Assembly: GCF_014646155.1 (NCBI RefSeq)
Contig: NZ_BMMX01000003.1
Span: forward strand, 77,832-141,831
Source: Mangrovihabitans endophyticus
GTDB lineage: Bacteria > Actinomycetota > Actinomycetes > Mycobacteriales > Micromonosporaceae
Direction: 5' to 3'
DNA: 64,000 nt
The notes beneath the pieces were generated by a model. It searched no databases. It worked only from the letters and a program-made list of their open reading frames with translations, and had not been told where the DNA came from. The translations under genes and the position numbers were made by a program. Shown in pieces: positions 36,295 to 45,338 of the stretch (its first letter is position 1; each line of letters starts with the position of its first letter).

Positions 36295-36321
36295 TATCCA
36301 CAACTGGTCGGTATCCACAGG
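36295..36321 (+). promoter_or_regulatory. Bipartite TATCCACAA-N10-TCCACAGG motif before DUF559 gene 1
   Basis: TATCCACAA (36295-36303), 10 nt, TCCACAGG (36314-36321). The same motif with identical spacing precedes the second DUF559-type gene at 45500-45526, at nearly the same distance from its start codon (40 against 41 nt). Confidence 0.6.
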
Positions 36322-36361
36322 CCGTACCGCAAAGGTCGGGGTGTTCTGCCACCGTCGTCGC

Positions 36362-37338
36362 GTGCGAATTCCCTCCGACGACGCCAGTGAGCTCGAATGG
36401 ATCGCCTTCGAGCAGGCGCAGGTCATCACCACCCGCCAAGCCGGTGCCCTCATGAGTCCCGCTGCGATGCGCAGCGCCCTGCGCATCGGGCTGTGGCGGC
36501 GCCTCTGCCGTGGCGTGCTCATCATGCACAACGGGCCGTTGACGTATGAGCAGCGGCGCTGGGCGGCCGTGCTGGCCGCCGGGCGGGGCGCGCTGCTCGC
36601 CGGGTCCACCGCGGCGGCTGCCTCAGGGATGCACGGCCTGCCGCAACAGCCGTTGCACCTGCTGATTCCGGACAGCCGCCGGACGACTGCCACCGCGTCC
36701 CGGCTCGTCTCCGAGGTGGGGGCGATACGGATTCACCGGACCACGGTCATGCCGGTGCATCATCGGCGCTCGGGGAGCCCGCCGCGCACGACTGTCGCAC
36801 GATCGCTGATCGACGCGGCGGCGTGGGCGCGCGCCCCGGACGAGGTGCGGTTTCTCCTTGCCTCGGGGTGCCAGCAGCGGCTGGTCACGCCGGCCGAGCT
36901 GGTCGTAACACTGGCGGAACTGCGCCGGATCCGGCGCCGGAGACTGATCGCTACCACCATCACCGATCTCACCGGTGGTCCGCTCGCGCTGTCCGAGATC
37001 AACTTTGTGAGGTTGTGCCGGGCCTCGGGCCTTCCTCCGCCGGACATGCAAGAACGCCGCGTGGATGCGGGCGGCCGGGTCAGATATCTGGACGCCTACT
37101 GGAAGCGGTGGCGCCTGCACGTGGAGGTGGACGGCAGTTGCCACATGGAGGTTCGGCAGTGGGCGGCCGACATGGCGCGGCACAACGCCTTGGCGGCCGA
37201 TGGCGATCGGTTACTCCGGTTCTCTGCTTGGCAGGTGCGGAACTGCCCGCAAGCGGTCGCCACGCAAATCTACGAAGCGCTCGTGTCGCTCGGCTGGCAT
37301 CCGGACGGACGGCGGCCGCAGAGCCGCCCGCCGCCTGA
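36362..37338 (+). CDS. AbiEi-like/DUF559 protein 1, 3-prime end uncertain
   Basis: The protein has an AbiEi antitoxin-like N-terminal winged helix (VITTRQAGALMSPAAMRSAL, LWRRLCRGVLI) and a C-terminal DUF559 domain of the PD-(D/E)xK nuclease class, with candidate catalytic residues in SEINFVRLC, RYLDAYW and LHVEVDGSCHM (ExD). GTG 36362 is chosen by analogy with the second copy, whose start lies at the same distance from the shared upstream motif; there is no clear RBS. The conserved domain ends near 37300, but this frame has no stop until 39040, antisense to the whole S9 peptidase gene. The end given (37338) is the first stop in the neighbouring frame, so a frameshift or lost stop is likely. 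Confidence 0.6.
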
Positions 37339-37369
37339 CGCGGATCAGCCAACGATGCGCGGACGTGCA

Positions 37370-39151
37370 TCAGATGAACGCCGGCTCCAACAGGTGGTTG
37401 CTCAGCCACTGCACCGTCTCGCGCAGGAACTCCGCCCGGGCGCCGCGATGCAGCAGCTCGTGCCCCTCTCCCGGGAACAGCAGGTACCGATGGGGCACGC
37501 CGCGCTCCCGCAGCGCCGCCACCACCTGTTCGGCCTCGACGACCGGCACGTTGCTGTCGTTCTCGCCGTGCACCACCATCAGCGGCGTGCGCAACCGGTC
37601 GATCCGGGTGATCGGCGACAGGTCGCGCAGCAGGGCGGCGTCGGCCACCGGATCGCCGTACTTGGACACCGCCGCGGAGGCGATCCACGGCTCGGTGTGC
37701 TCATAGAAGGTGGCAAAGTTCGACATCCCGCAGACGTCCACCCCGACCGCGAACATGTCCGGGAAGGCGGTCAGCGCGGCCAAGGTGAGGTATCCGCCGT
37801 ACGAGCGGCCCATGCACCCCACCCGCGCCGGGTCGGCGACGCCGGTGTCGACCAGGTGCGCCACGCAGGACTCGACGTCCCGGATCGCGTCGTAGCGTCG
37901 GGGACCGTTGTCCGCGTTGACGAACGTGCGCCCGAAGCCGGACGAGCCGCGCACATTGGGCGCGAACACCGCGATGCCCCGGTCCACCAGCGACTGGAAC
38001 AGCGGGCCGTGGCCGGGACGCTCCTGCGCCTCGGGGCCGCCGTGGAACCACAGCACGGTCGGGTGCGGCCCGTCGCCGGCCGGGCGGAACAGCCAACCGG
38101 TGAGCTCCAGGCCGTCGTGCGCGGCGAACCGTTCCAGGGTGGGCCGGGCGGCCTCCGGCGCGGCCGGGTCGGCCGACACCTCGTGCAGCCCGGCGTCGTC
38201 GTACGTCCAGGTGCCGTGCGGCTGCCCGGGCCCTTCGGCGGTGAAGGCCAGCGTGGTTCCGTCGGTCGACCACGACGGACCACTGATCACGCTCCCGGGC
38301 AGCGGGGTGACCAGGGTGCTGCGCCCGCCCTCGATGACGGTCAGCTCGGACAACCCGCCACGGACGTTCCACAGCACCGCGGTGCGCCGCCCGTCCGCGG
38401 TGAGTGCGAACGACTCCACCTCGGCGTGGTCCGCGGACGTGACCACCTCGGCGTGCCCGTCGAGCACCCGGAGCAGCACCGCGTACTCGCCGGCGTCGCT
38501 GCGTGCCCACACCGCGCCGTCCGGGCCGAACACGGCCTGCTCGCCGCTGGTGACGTCCTCCTCGGTGCCGGTGGTGAGATCGCGGACCACGATGTGCCGG
38601 TCGCCGCGGGCTCCGCGCCGCAGCAGCGCCCGGGTGCGGTCGCCGCTGACGTCGAACAGCGAGATCTGCTCGCCTTCCGCGATCGTCCAGCGCTCGCCGG
38701 TGACCGGGTCCACCAGCAGTGCGGTGGTCAGGTTCTCGGTGACCGCCAGCAGCGACCGGCCGGGCAGCCAGCGCATGTTGTCCGCGGTGTCGGTACCGAA
38801 CCCGGCGACCTGGTGCAGCTCGGACCCGTCCGGGCGTACCAGCCATACCTCGTGGCGCGGTGCCCCACCGGGGGCGAGCTGGCAGGCCAGCCAACCGCCG
38901 CCGGTGGACCATTGCACCGCGGTGACCGGATGTTCCCCGGTGTCGACCAGGAACGCCAGCTCGCTGCCGACCGGCTGCACCCAGACCTGCGGGACGCCGC
39001 TGCGGTCGGAGACGTACGCCGCGTGCCGCCCGTCCGGTGACAAGCCGGGCGACCAGCTACCGGAGATCTCGCTCGCGAGGGACCCGGCGCGCAGATTCGT
39101 CCAGCCGAGGGGCAGTACGGTGACGTCGACACGGTTGAGCTGACCGGTCAT
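37370..39151 (-). CDS. S9-family prolyl-oligopeptidase-like peptidase
   Basis: A 593-residue cytoplasmic serine peptidase. Residues 1-~330 are a beta-propeller of WD-like blades; the C-terminal alpha/beta-hydrolase domain has the nucleophile motif GCMGRSYGGYLTL, the Asp region VVHGENDSNVP and the His in LFPGEGHELLHRG. These enzymes cut short peptides, often removing dipeptides or acyl-amino acids. The ATG has a perfect AAGGAGG six bases upstream. It starts 19 bp after the amidotransferase gene, so it probably completes a peptide-amide operon as the degrading or recycling enzyme. Confidence 0.92.
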   Translation of the reverse strand: MTGQLNRVDVTVLPLGWTNLRAGSLASEISGSWSPGLSPDGRHAAYVSDRSGVPQVWVQPVGSELAFLVDTGEHPVTAVQWSTGGGWLACQLAPGGAPRHEVWLVRPDGSELHQVAGFGTDTADNMRWLPGRSLLAVTENLTTALLVDPVTGERWTIAEGEQISLFDVSGDRTRALLRRGARGDRHIVVRDLTTGTEEDVTSGEQAVFGPDGAVWARSDAGEYAVLLRVLDGHAEVVTSADHAEVESFALTADGRRTAVLWNVRGGLSELTVIEGGRSTLVTPLPGSVISGPSWSTDGTTLAFTAEGPGQPHGTWTYDDAGLHEVSADPAAPEAARPTLERFAAHDGLELTGWLFRPAGDGPHPTVLWFHGGPEAQERPGHGPLFQSLVDRGIAVFAPNVRGSSGFGRTFVNADNGPRRYDAIRDVESCVAHLVDTGVADPARVGCMGRSYGGYLTLAALTAFPDMFAVGVDVCGMSNFATFYEHTEPWIASAAVSKYGDPVADAALLRDLSPITRIDRLRTPLMVVHGENDSNVPVVEAEQVVAALRERGVPHRYLLFPGEGHELLHRGARAEFLRETVQWLSNHLLEPAFI

Positions 39152-39170
39152 ACGGGTCCTCCTTCGTTTG

Positions 39171-40946
39171 CTAGATCCCTTTGTCCTGAAGCCACATCTC
39201 CAGGAGCGCAAGCTGCCACAACTGGTTAGCACCCAGCGTGGTGCGTGGAGTATTCGGGTCGGCGAGGAGCGCGTCAACGTACTCCGCCCGGAAGAGCCCG
39301 CGCGCCCGCGCCGCCGGCGCATGCAGCGCGTCCCGCACCTTCTCCAGCATGGGGCCTTCCAGGTGCCGGATGCCCGGAACCGGGAAGTAGCCTTTCGTGC
39401 GATCGATCACCTCATCGGGCACCACGCCGCGGGCGGCGTCCTTCAGCACGCCCTTGCCGCCCTGCGCCAGCTTGAGGTCCGGCGGGCAGGCGGCGGCCAG
39501 CTCGACGAGTTCGTGGTCCAGGAACGGTACGCGTGCCTCAAGCCCCCAGGCCATGGTCATGTTGTCCACCCGCTTCACGGGATCGTCGACGAGCATGACC
39601 TGCGAGTCCAGGCGCAACGCCGCGTCGACCGCCTCGGTGGCTCCGGAGCGATCGAAGCTGCTCGCCACGAACGCGCGGCTGACGTCGGAGTCGATCAGCC
39701 ATTCGGGGGACAACTGGCGGGCCAGCTCGGCGTGCGGCCGGTCGAAGAACTCTCGCGCGTACGCGTCCACCGCCTGGTCGCGGGACACCTGGGCGAGCGG
39801 CGGGTACCAGCTATAGCCGGCCAGGATCTCGTCCGCGCCCTGGCCGGACTGGACCACCTTGACGTGCTGCGACACATCCTCGCTGAGCAGGTTGAAGGCG
39901 ATGCAGTCGTGACTGACCATGGGTTCGCTCATCGCCGCGACCGTACGTTCCACCGCGGGCAGGAAGCGGTCCGCGCCGATCCGGATCTGGTGATGCCGGG
40001 TGTCGAACTGCTTGGCGATGATGTCCGAGTAGGCGAACTCGTCGCCGCTCTCGCCGCCCGCCGCCTCGAAGCCGATGCTGAAGGTGGTGAGCCCGCGCTG
40101 ACCGTGCTCGGCCAGCAGGGCCACGATGAAGCTGGAGTCGATGCCGCCGGACAGCAACACCCCGACCGGCACATCGGCGACCATCCGGCGTTCCACCGCG
40201 ATGCGCAGCTTCTCCTGGAGCGCGGCGGCCCACTCCTGGCGGCCGGACGGGCCGTCGCCGCGGGTGAAGGACGCCTCCCAGTAGACCCGGTCGGTGCTGG
40301 TCCCGTCCGCCCGCACGATCCGCACCGTCGCGGGCGGCAGCTTGCGCACCCCGGACACGATCGTGCGCGGCGCGGGCACCACCGAGTGGAACGTCATGTA
40401 ATGCTGCAGCGCGACCTTGTCCAGCCCGGTGTCCACGTCGCCCGCGGCCAGCAGCGCCGGCAGGGTGGAGGCGAAGCGCAGCCGTCCCGGCGTCTCGGCG
40501 AGGTACAGCGGCTTGATGCCGAGCCGGTCGCGGGCGAGCATGACGGTGCCGCTGCCGTGCTCCACGATCGCGAAGGCGAACATGCCCTGCAGATGGGTGA
40601 CGCAGTCGGCACCCCACCGGTGGTACGCCTTGAGGATCACCTCGGTGTCCGAGGTCGAGAAGAACGTGTAGCCGTACCCGCGCAGCTCCTCGCGGAGCTG
40701 CTGATAGTTGTAGATGCAGCCGTTGAAGACCATGGTGAGGCCGAGCTGTTCGTCGGTCATCGGCTGGGCGCCGGTCTCGGTCAGGTCGATGATCCGCAGC
40801 CGTCGGTGCCCGAGCGCGACCGGCCCGCGCTGCCAGAACCCGGCGCCGTCCGGACCCCGCGACTCCAGGCACGGCAGCATGCGGCGGACCGCATCGCCGT
40901 CCGCCGCCGCGCCGTCGAACCTGAGTTCGCCGCCGATTCCACACAT
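39171..40946 (-). CDS. N-acetylglutaminylglutamine amidotransferase-type (AsnB/AsnO-like) enzyme
   Basis: A 591-residue class-II glutamine amidotransferase/asparagine-synthetase-type protein. MCGIGG exposes the catalytic Cys2; RGPDGAGFW and NGCIYNYQQLREEL belong to the glutaminase domain, and VGVLLSGGIDSSFIVALL is the PP-loop of the amide-forming domain. Long stretches (YMTFHSVVPAPRTI, SEPMVSHDCIAF, KVVQSGQGADEI) match my memory of the subfamily that amidates N-acetylglutaminylglutamine to the osmoprotectant NAGGN, rather than general asparagine synthetase. The RBS AAGGAGG is eight bases upstream. Neighbours are a carboxylate-amine ligase/ATP-grasp fusion and an S9 peptidase. Confidence 0.88.
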   Translation of the reverse strand: MCGIGGELRFDGAAADGDAVRRMLPCLESRGPDGAGFWQRGPVALGHRRLRIIDLTETGAQPMTDEQLGLTMVFNGCIYNYQQLREELRGYGYTFFSTSDTEVILKAYHRWGADCVTHLQGMFAFAIVEHGSGTVMLARDRLGIKPLYLAETPGRLRFASTLPALLAAGDVDTGLDKVALQHYMTFHSVVPAPRTIVSGVRKLPPATVRIVRADGTSTDRVYWEASFTRGDGPSGRQEWAAALQEKLRIAVERRMVADVPVGVLLSGGIDSSFIVALLAEHGQRGLTTFSIGFEAAGGESGDEFAYSDIIAKQFDTRHHQIRIGADRFLPAVERTVAAMSEPMVSHDCIAFNLLSEDVSQHVKVVQSGQGADEILAGYSWYPPLAQVSRDQAVDAYAREFFDRPHAELARQLSPEWLIDSDVSRAFVASSFDRSGATEAVDAALRLDSQVMLVDDPVKRVDNMTMAWGLEARVPFLDHELVELAAACPPDLKLAQGGKGVLKDAARGVVPDEVIDRTKGYFPVPGIRHLEGPMLEKVRDALHAPAARARGLFRAEYVDALLADPNTPRTTLGANQLWQLALLEMWLQDKGI

Positions 40947-40971
40947 GGTCCGAACCTCCTTGAGTGCAGGA

Positions 40972-41007
40972 GGAGACGCACCCCAAGATTCACCAGGGTG
41001 TGCCTCC
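40972..41007 (-). promoter_or_regulatory. Imperfect hairpin in the ligase-amidotransferase gap
   Basis: GGAGACGCACCC (40972-40983) and GGGTGTGCCTCC (40996-41007) pair at 10 of 12 positions around a 12-nt loop, within the 127-bp gap between the GCS2/ATP-grasp stop and the amidotransferase start. It may partly separate expression of the two genes. Confidence 0.3.
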
Positions 41008-41073
41008 CATATTTCATCGGTATGTCCTGGCCGTAACCTTCTTCAGCGGCCGGCCACGCGGGCGCGGCGGCGG

Positions 41074-43650
41074 TCACCCCATGAGCCACGTGTCCTTGGA
41101 GCCGCCGCCTCGCGACGAGTTGACGATCATGCTGCCCGCCGGGGCCACCCGGGTGAGCGCCGCCGGGGCGACCGTCGACGTGGTGCCGGTGAACACGAAG
41201 GCCCGCAGGTCCACGTGACGCGGAGCCAACTGGTGACCGTCGAAGACCGGATGCGTGGACAGGTTCACCACCTCCTGCGCCACCCAGCGATGCGGCGCCG
41301 CGTCGATCTGCCGGCGGACCGCCGCCAGATCCTCCGCGGAGGCGTGCGGCCCGATCACGATTCGGTCGCCGCCGTAGCCGTCGACCGGCTTGCAGACCAG
41401 CTCATGCAGCCGGTCCAGCACCTCGGCCCGTTGGTCCGGGATGCCGCACAGGTAGGTGGGCACGTCCGCCAGCAACGGCTTCTCACCCAGGTAATACTCG
41501 ATCAGGTCATGCACGTACGCGTAGACCGCCTTGTCGTCGCCGATGCCGTTGCCGAGCGCGTTGGCCAGCACCACGGCATCCGAATGCAGCGCGGTGACCA
41601 GGCTGGGGCCGAGCGGCATGCCATCCCCGCCGGGGGAGTGCACCAGGCTGTCCTCGCCCATCCGCAGATAGATCACGTCGACCGGGGACTTCTTGCCGTG
41701 CTGCAGCCGGTGCACCCGGCCCCCGTCGACCAGCAGGTCGGTGCTGCGCACCAGCGGCACGCCCATCTCCTCGGCCAGCATCCGGTGCTCGAACCAGGCC
41801 GAGTCGTCCGGTCCTTGGCTGAGCACCACCACCGCCGGATCGTCGCCGGCCGCCGGTCCCGCCGCCTCCACCAGCGCCCGCTTAAGCAGCGCCGGCGTCG
41901 ATTCGACGCTGATCAGGTCGTCCGGGCGGGGCAGTTCGGGCAGCACCGACCGGGTCAGCCGGCGGTTCTGCATCGCGTACGCGATCCCGGACGGCACGCG
42001 CAGGTTGTCCTCCAGCACGCACCAGCGCCCGTCGCCGTCGCGCACCAGGTCCACGCCCGCGACTTGGGCGCGGACGCCGTGCCGGCTCATCAACGCGCCG
42101 CTGGGCCGCAGCTCGGGAGAGTTGTCGATGACCCAGTCGGGCACCACGCCGTCCTTGACCACCTGCCGGGCGCCGTACACGTCGTTGACGAACGCGTCCA
42201 GCGCCCGCACCCGCTGCACCAATCCGGTCTGCAGTTGCGTCCAGTCCTCGGCCGGCACGACCCGCGGCACCAGGTCGAAGGGGAACAGCCGGGTGGCCGC
42301 CTCACCGGCGACGCTGAAGGTGATGCCACGGGCGCGCTGCTCGTCGTCCTTGGCGTCCTCGCGGCGGCGCAGCCCGGCCGGGCCGAGCGCGGCCAGCACG
42401 TCGACGATTCCCCGGTACGCGGAAAGCACCTCACCGGAGGGGAAGGCCTCGTCGCCGTCCGCCGCGTAGGGGGTGAGCCCGGCGGGCACGGTCTGCCCGT
42501 CCGGACCGATCCCGGTGGCTCCGCCCCGGGTGTCGGCGACCACCAGGTCGACCACGTCGGACAGCCGGCCCCGGCGGACCATCGCGCGCCGCTGCCGCGC
42601 CGCCGAGCTGCCCCGGCTCAGCGCGTGCACCGACAGGTCGAAGACCTGCTCCCAGTCGCCCAGCTCCTCCAGTTGCGGGCGCAGGTCGCCGATCAGCCGT
42701 TCCACCGCGACCGCGGCCGGCACCGGGACGGGGGAGCGGGGCAGATCCAGCAGATCGCCTTCCAGCCCGGAGCGCGCGGCTCGCCACATGGCCGCGCGGT
42801 GCAGCGGCGGCGGCGTACGCCGCACCGGCTCGCCCGCCCGGTGTTCTTGCCGGGCGCGCAGGGCCAGGGCGCGGAACAGGCCCGCGAGCAGCACCACGGT
42901 GTCCACATCCGGGCAGGAGTCGGTGACCCGCAACTCGACGGTGGGCAGGTGCGCGGAGGGGCGTACGTCGAAATAGACCATCTTGGGGTCCGTGATGGTG
43001 CCGGACGCGAGCAGTTCCTCCACCAGCGCGTCATAGTCGGCGGCCGAGGTCAGCCGGCCGCTGTCGCCGGCGGTGGGCCAGCGCAGCCAGATCAACGAGC
43101 GGGTGCTGGCGTACCCGGAGTCCTCGCCCATCCAGTACGGCGAACTGGCGGACAGGGCGAGCAGCACCGGCAGGGAGGGGGCGACCCGTTGCGCGACAGC
43201 CACCGCCTCGTCCCGGTCCGGAACGCCGACGTGCACCTGCGTGCCGCAGATCAACTGCTCGCGGACCAGGAGCTGATAGTCGTCCAACATCCGCCGGTAC
43301 CGCGAGGTGGGCGTCACCGGCAGGGTGTCCAGGTCCACCAGCGGCACCGTGCCGGCCGCGATCAGGCCCAGGCCGAGCGACTCGGCGACGCCGATCGCCT
43401 CGCGACGCAACGCCACGATCGCCTCGCGCAGGCCGTCCAGCGTCGGCGCCACCGTGGTGTTGGTCTCCACCACCGAGCGGTGCAGCTCCGCCGAGAAGTG
43501 CCGGCCGTCGAGGCGGTCCAGCACGTCCGGCGCGCGCGGCACCAGCTCCCGCGTCTTCAGGTCGACGACATGCAACTCCTCCTCGACGCCGAGGTTGAGA
43601 TCCACGTCGACAGCTCCATCGTCCTCGGTCACCGGCAGTGACTCCGTCAT
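41074..43650 (-). CDS. GCS2-type carboxylate-amine ligase fused to circularly permuted ATP-grasp protein
   Basis: An 858-residue fusion. Residues ~18-375 match the YbdK/GCS2 glutamate-cysteine-ligase-like family (LGVEEELHVVD, CGTQVHVGVPD, VELRVTDSCPDVD). Residues ~400-858 form a circularly permuted type-2 ATP-grasp domain (LRVPSGIAYAMQNRR, VVLSQGPDDSAWFEH, VHRLQHGKKSPVDVIYLR, VCKPVDGYGGDRIVIG and the terminal NSSRGGGSKDTW). Both halves form amide bonds from a carboxylate and an amine using ATP. Next to the NAGGN-type amidotransferase it is the obvious candidate for making the peptide that is then amidated. ATG 43650 is used; 43662 is an alternative. Confidence 0.9.
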   Translation of the reverse strand: MTESLPVTEDDGAVDVDLNLGVEEELHVVDLKTRELVPRAPDVLDRLDGRHFSAELHRSVVETNTTVAPTLDGLREAIVALRREAIGVAESLGLGLIAAGTVPLVDLDTLPVTPTSRYRRMLDDYQLLVREQLICGTQVHVGVPDRDEAVAVAQRVAPSLPVLLALSASSPYWMGEDSGYASTRSLIWLRWPTAGDSGRLTSAADYDALVEELLASGTITDPKMVYFDVRPSAHLPTVELRVTDSCPDVDTVVLLAGLFRALALRARQEHRAGEPVRRTPPPLHRAAMWRAARSGLEGDLLDLPRSPVPVPAAVAVERLIGDLRPQLEELGDWEQVFDLSVHALSRGSSAARQRRAMVRRGRLSDVVDLVVADTRGGATGIGPDGQTVPAGLTPYAADGDEAFPSGEVLSAYRGIVDVLAALGPAGLRRREDAKDDEQRARGITFSVAGEAATRLFPFDLVPRVVPAEDWTQLQTGLVQRVRALDAFVNDVYGARQVVKDGVVPDWVIDNSPELRPSGALMSRHGVRAQVAGVDLVRDGDGRWCVLEDNLRVPSGIAYAMQNRRLTRSVLPELPRPDDLISVESTPALLKRALVEAAGPAAGDDPAVVVLSQGPDDSAWFEHRMLAEEMGVPLVRSTDLLVDGGRVHRLQHGKKSPVDVIYLRMGEDSLVHSPGGDGMPLGPSLVTALHSDAVVLANALGNGIGDDKAVYAYVHDLIEYYLGEKPLLADVPTYLCGIPDQRAEVLDRLHELVCKPVDGYGGDRIVIGPHASAEDLAAVRRQIDAAPHRWVAQEVVNLSTHPVFDGHQLAPRHVDLRAFVFTGTTSTVAPAALTRVAPAGSMIVNSSRGGGSKDTWLMG

Positions 43651-43924
43651 GAGACCGCCCATTCCGTCGTCGGTTGTGTCATATCCCTACCGCCGGAGCC
43701 TCGCCAGTCCGTATGCCATTCATGTGTCGTGCCCATTACCGGCGTCCACCAAGCACGATCCGCCGCACGTCCGCGGCCTCTCGTGCGCCTCGCCGACATG
43801 CCCGCCGGGACGTGCGGGCAGCAATCCGGCATATCGTCGCCGATCTTCGCTTCTTGTTGGGTTCGAGCAGGTCAGAGCGGTACCGTCCGACGCTGCTCGG
43901 ATCATGACGAGGAGGGTTCCAGGC

Positions 43925-45034
43925 ATGCCGCAGATGTCCCGGCGAGGCTTGCTCACACTCGCGGCACTTGCCGCACTCCCCGCGGGCTGTTCACGTGATT
44001 CGTCCGCTCCGTCGGCTTTGGCGCCATCTTCTCGGCAGCCCGGCACCGCGCTCGGCTCGGCAACATCCATCGCCTCGCCGCCCGTCGCTTCGCCATCCGC
44101 CTCGCCGTCGCCGTCACCGTCCGTATCGCCCGGCACGGCATCCTCCGGCACAGTGTCGTCCGACCCGGCCACCACCGGGCGCTCGGCCGGCTCCGATCGG
44201 GGCGGACCGGTGCCGGCCGAGCCCGGTCAGGTGATGCTCGGCGCCTACCTCGGCCTGAGCGGACACTCACTGGCGCAGAGCCTGGCGCTGCGGCGTTCCC
44301 AACTGGGCCGCGACCAGCGCATCGTGCACCAGTTCTGGGGCTTCGGCGAGACGCTGCCCCGGCGCCGCCCGGACATCGGCGGCGCCACCCTGATGATCTC
44401 CTGGCATGGCGTGCGCTACGCCGACATCACCGGCGGAGGATCGGACCGGCGAATCGCCGCGGCGGCCCGCAACCTGGCCGCCCAGGGCAAGCCGCTGCTG
44501 TTGCGCTGGGGATGGGAGATGAACGGAGACTGGTTCGCCTGGGGCGGCGCGGCCAACGGCAAGGACCCCGGCGGGTACGTGACGGTGTGGCGGCGTCTGC
44601 ATCGCATCTTCCGCGAAGAGGGAGCGGACAACGTGGCGTGGGTGTGGAGCCCGAACTGGAACTCCAGCCCGGACGCATCATGGAACCGGATGCAGCGGTA
44701 CTACCCGGGCGACGACTACGTGGACTGGGTGGGTGTGTCCGGCTACGACTTCTACCGTGAGTCGCCGTCCACGCTGTTCGACCCGGTGGTGAACACGTAC
44801 GGCGACGACAAGCCGATCATCATCACCGAGACGGCGGGCATCGACTTCGGCGGGGACAGCAAGGCACGTTGGATCGACGACCTTTCCGGGTACGTGCGTC
44901 GCACGTCCCCGATCGAGGCGGTGGTGTGGTTCGACACGGACACCCACAACGACACGAATTTCCGGATCGACAGCACGGCGGGGGCGCTGGCGGCGTACCG
45001 GAAAATGGCGCGCAACGCCCGTTTCCAAGGCTGA
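43925..45034 (+). CDS. GH26-family glycoside hydrolase lipoprotein
   Basis: A 369-residue secreted enzyme. A lipoprotein signal (RRGLLTLAALAALPAGC) leads into a ~75-residue Ser/Pro/Ala linker and a catalytic barrel from ~100. RWGWEMNGDWFAWGG contains the acid/base Glu and PIIITETAGIDFGG the nucleophile Glu of the GH26 (beta-mannanase) pattern. The likely substrate is mannan or a related beta-glycan, but GH26 also holds beta-1,3-xylanases and lichenases. ATG 43925 has GGAGGG eight bases upstream. The 274-bp gap to the divergent ligase gene shows no clear feature. Confidence 0.85.
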   Translation: MPQMSRRGLLTLAALAALPAGCSRDSSAPSALAPSSRQPGTALGSATSIASPPVASPSASPSPSPSVSPGTASSGTVSSDPATTGRSAGSDRGGPVPAEPGQVMLGAYLGLSGHSLAQSLALRRSQLGRDQRIVHQFWGFGETLPRRRPDIGGATLMISWHGVRYADITGGGSDRRIAAAARNLAAQGKPLLLRWGWEMNGDWFAWGGAANGKDPGGYVTVWRRLHRIFREEGADNVAWVWSPNWNSSPDASWNRMQRYYPGDDYVDWVGVSGYDFYRESPSTLFDPVVNTYGDDKPIIITETAGIDFGGDSKARWIDDLSGYVRRTSPIEAVVWFDTDTHNDTNFRIDSTAGALAAYRKMARNARFQG

Positions 45035-45051
45035 CCCACCCACCCCCTCCG

Positions 45052-45227
45052 ACCCGCCGCCCCCCTCGGCCGCGCCCGCCCCCTCGGCCGCGCCCGCCCC
45101 CTCGGCCGCGCCCGCTCCCCTCGGCCGCGCCCGCTCCCCTCGGCCGCGCCCGCTCCCCTCGGCCGCGCCCGCTCCCCTCGGCCGCGCCCGCTCCCCTCGG
45201 CCGCGCCCGCTCCCCTCCGACGCGCCG
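45052..45227. repeat. C-rich 18/19-bp minisatellite (8 copies)
   Basis: Eight copies of a unit with core CTCGGCCGCGCCCG, first at 18-bp and then at 19-bp period, directly after the GH26 gene. It is the C-rich left flank of the paired element locus at 45243-45408. Confidence 0.9.
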
Positions 45228-45242
45228 CCCCCTCCGCCTCGC

Positions 45243-45313
45243 CGATCTTGTACTTTGTGTGCCCGATCAGCACGTATATACGGTGATTTTCCCGACCCTA
45301 AACCTCAAGATCA
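45243..45313. repeat. 70-bp inverted-end element family 1, copy A
   Basis: Left end CGATCTTGTACTTT, right end ACCTCAAGATCA, 71 bp in total; GATCTTG and CAAGATC pair. The centre is comparatively A+T-rich and not shared with the other copies. Confidence 0.85.
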
Positions 45314-45338
45314 GCGCAGGCGCCCGGGGTCAGCCCGT

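Noticed and set aside
36294..36302. TTATCCACA as a DnaA box or replication origin
   Set aside because: Only one perfect and one imperfect box, no dnaA/dnaN/gyrB context, and the same arrangement recurs before the second DUF559 gene, so a gene-specific motif is more likely.
37300..39040. C-terminal two thirds of the long frame beginning near 36104, as real protein
   Set aside because: It lies wholly antisense to a conserved S9 peptidase and has shadow-like composition; the DUF559 domain is already complete before it.
40714..43641. 975-residue + strand frame opposite the GCS2/ATP-grasp gene
   Set aside because: Antisense shadow without recognisable motifs, while the minus strand shows two full catalytic domains.
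37370..43650. Lasso-peptide or RiPP cluster (asparagine-synthetase-like gene plus peptidase)
   Set aside because: No precursor peptide or B1/B2 protease-recognition proteins; the amidotransferase fits the NAGGN subfamily better.
43651..43924. Regulatory element in the gap between the ligase fusion and GH26 genes
   Set aside because: I found no repeat, hairpin or clear promoter in this 274-bp divergent gap that I could support.
45052..45227. CRISPR array
   Set aside because: Units are contiguous with no unique spacers and there are no cas genes; it is a simple minisatellite.
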